Assembly: GCA_049999725.1 (NCBI GenBank) | Contig: JBNGIS010018088.1 | Coordinates: forward strand, 91,907 to 121,808 | Length of the DNA stretch: 29,902 nt | Source: Haplomitrium mnioides | Taxonomy: Eukaryota > Marchantiophyta > Haplomitriopsida > Calobryales | Direction of reading: 5' to 3' | In this document: in pieces, positions 29,852 through 29,902 of the stretch | Numbering within the stretch: position 1 is the first letter of the stretch | Layout of the letters: every line of letters begins with the position of its first letter | The notes under the pieces: generated by a model | Databases searched by the model: none | What the model saw: the letters and a program-made list of their open reading frames with translations, nothing else | Told to the model about the DNA's origin: nothing | Position numbers and translations under genes: made by a program

Positions 29852-29902
29852 CAAGGGATTGAAAAAACTTGAGACCAACCCGAACCAGAGAGACCACTGT
29901 GT

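Larger units (their letters stand above)
26336..29902 (+). mobile_element. Element C: long-LTR retrotransposon inserted in B, runs off the window
   Basis: The 5' LTR (26336-29824), primer site (29834-29851) and first internal bases (agggattgaaaaaacttgag, similar to those of A and B) are present. It interrupts B's reverse transcriptase frame. Its LTR is of A type: it starts TGTCAGCTGG and ends GGGAGCGACA, like A's TGTCAGCC and GGGAGTGACA. Coding capacity is unknown because only about 78 internal bases are visible. Confidence 0.9.

Overview
The window reads as intergenic DNA from a large, retrotransposon-filled plant nuclear genome. The signs are Ty3/gypsy-type polyproteins, a plant initiator-Met primer site, a chromodomain integrase, LTRs with TG..CA ends, and old insertions nested in one another. 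I found no intact host gene, rRNA or tRNA. Nothing fixes the species; a large-genome seed plant (for example a gymnosperm) is only a guess. One assembly gap of 100 N lies at 17719-17818.

Left part (806-9847, minus strand): a dead Ty3/gypsy chromovirus. Its short LTRs are at 806-1219 (3') and 9492-9847 (5'). Reading leftwards from the primer site come gag, protease, reverse transcriptase, RNase H, integrase and a chromodomain, all with stops and frameshifts. A 3.9 kb solo LTR of a second family (4059-7973, minus) sits inside its reverse transcriptase and is flanked by a perfect 5-bp duplication, AATAC.

Middle (9848-14085): mostly unassigned sequence. It holds possible relics of a protein-coding region (9998-11215), a nine-copy 63-bp minisatellite (about 11961-12520) with a degenerate tail, and an opposite-strand fragment of the chromovirus LTR with a clean TATA box (about 13565-13830).

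Right part (14086-29902): a three-level nest of related elements with very long LTRs. Element A (minus) has a 3.0 kb 3' LTR at 14086-17085, a short gag-bearing internal region, and a 5' LTR from 19175 that breaks off at 21120. There element B (plus) is inserted, with an LTR at 21121-24982 followed by gag fused to a partial reverse transcriptase. B is broken at 26335 by element C (plus), whose 5' LTR is 26336-29824 and whose body runs off the window. The missing ends of A, B and C should lie to the right.

A, B, C and the solo LTR form one superfamily. They share TGTCA..TGACA ends, and A, B and C share an identical 18-nt primer site. A and B carry the same gag with the same in-frame TGA. The LTRs share a layout: 19-nt hairpins TAAGTGG-N5-CCACTTA, a degenerate array built on GCCGAAAGGG, repeated ACGTGGC (bZIP-type) sites beside a GC-rich motif, a TCTCGCGAG palindrome next to the TATA region, and a long transcribed tail. 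This LTR layout is the most interesting content of the window.
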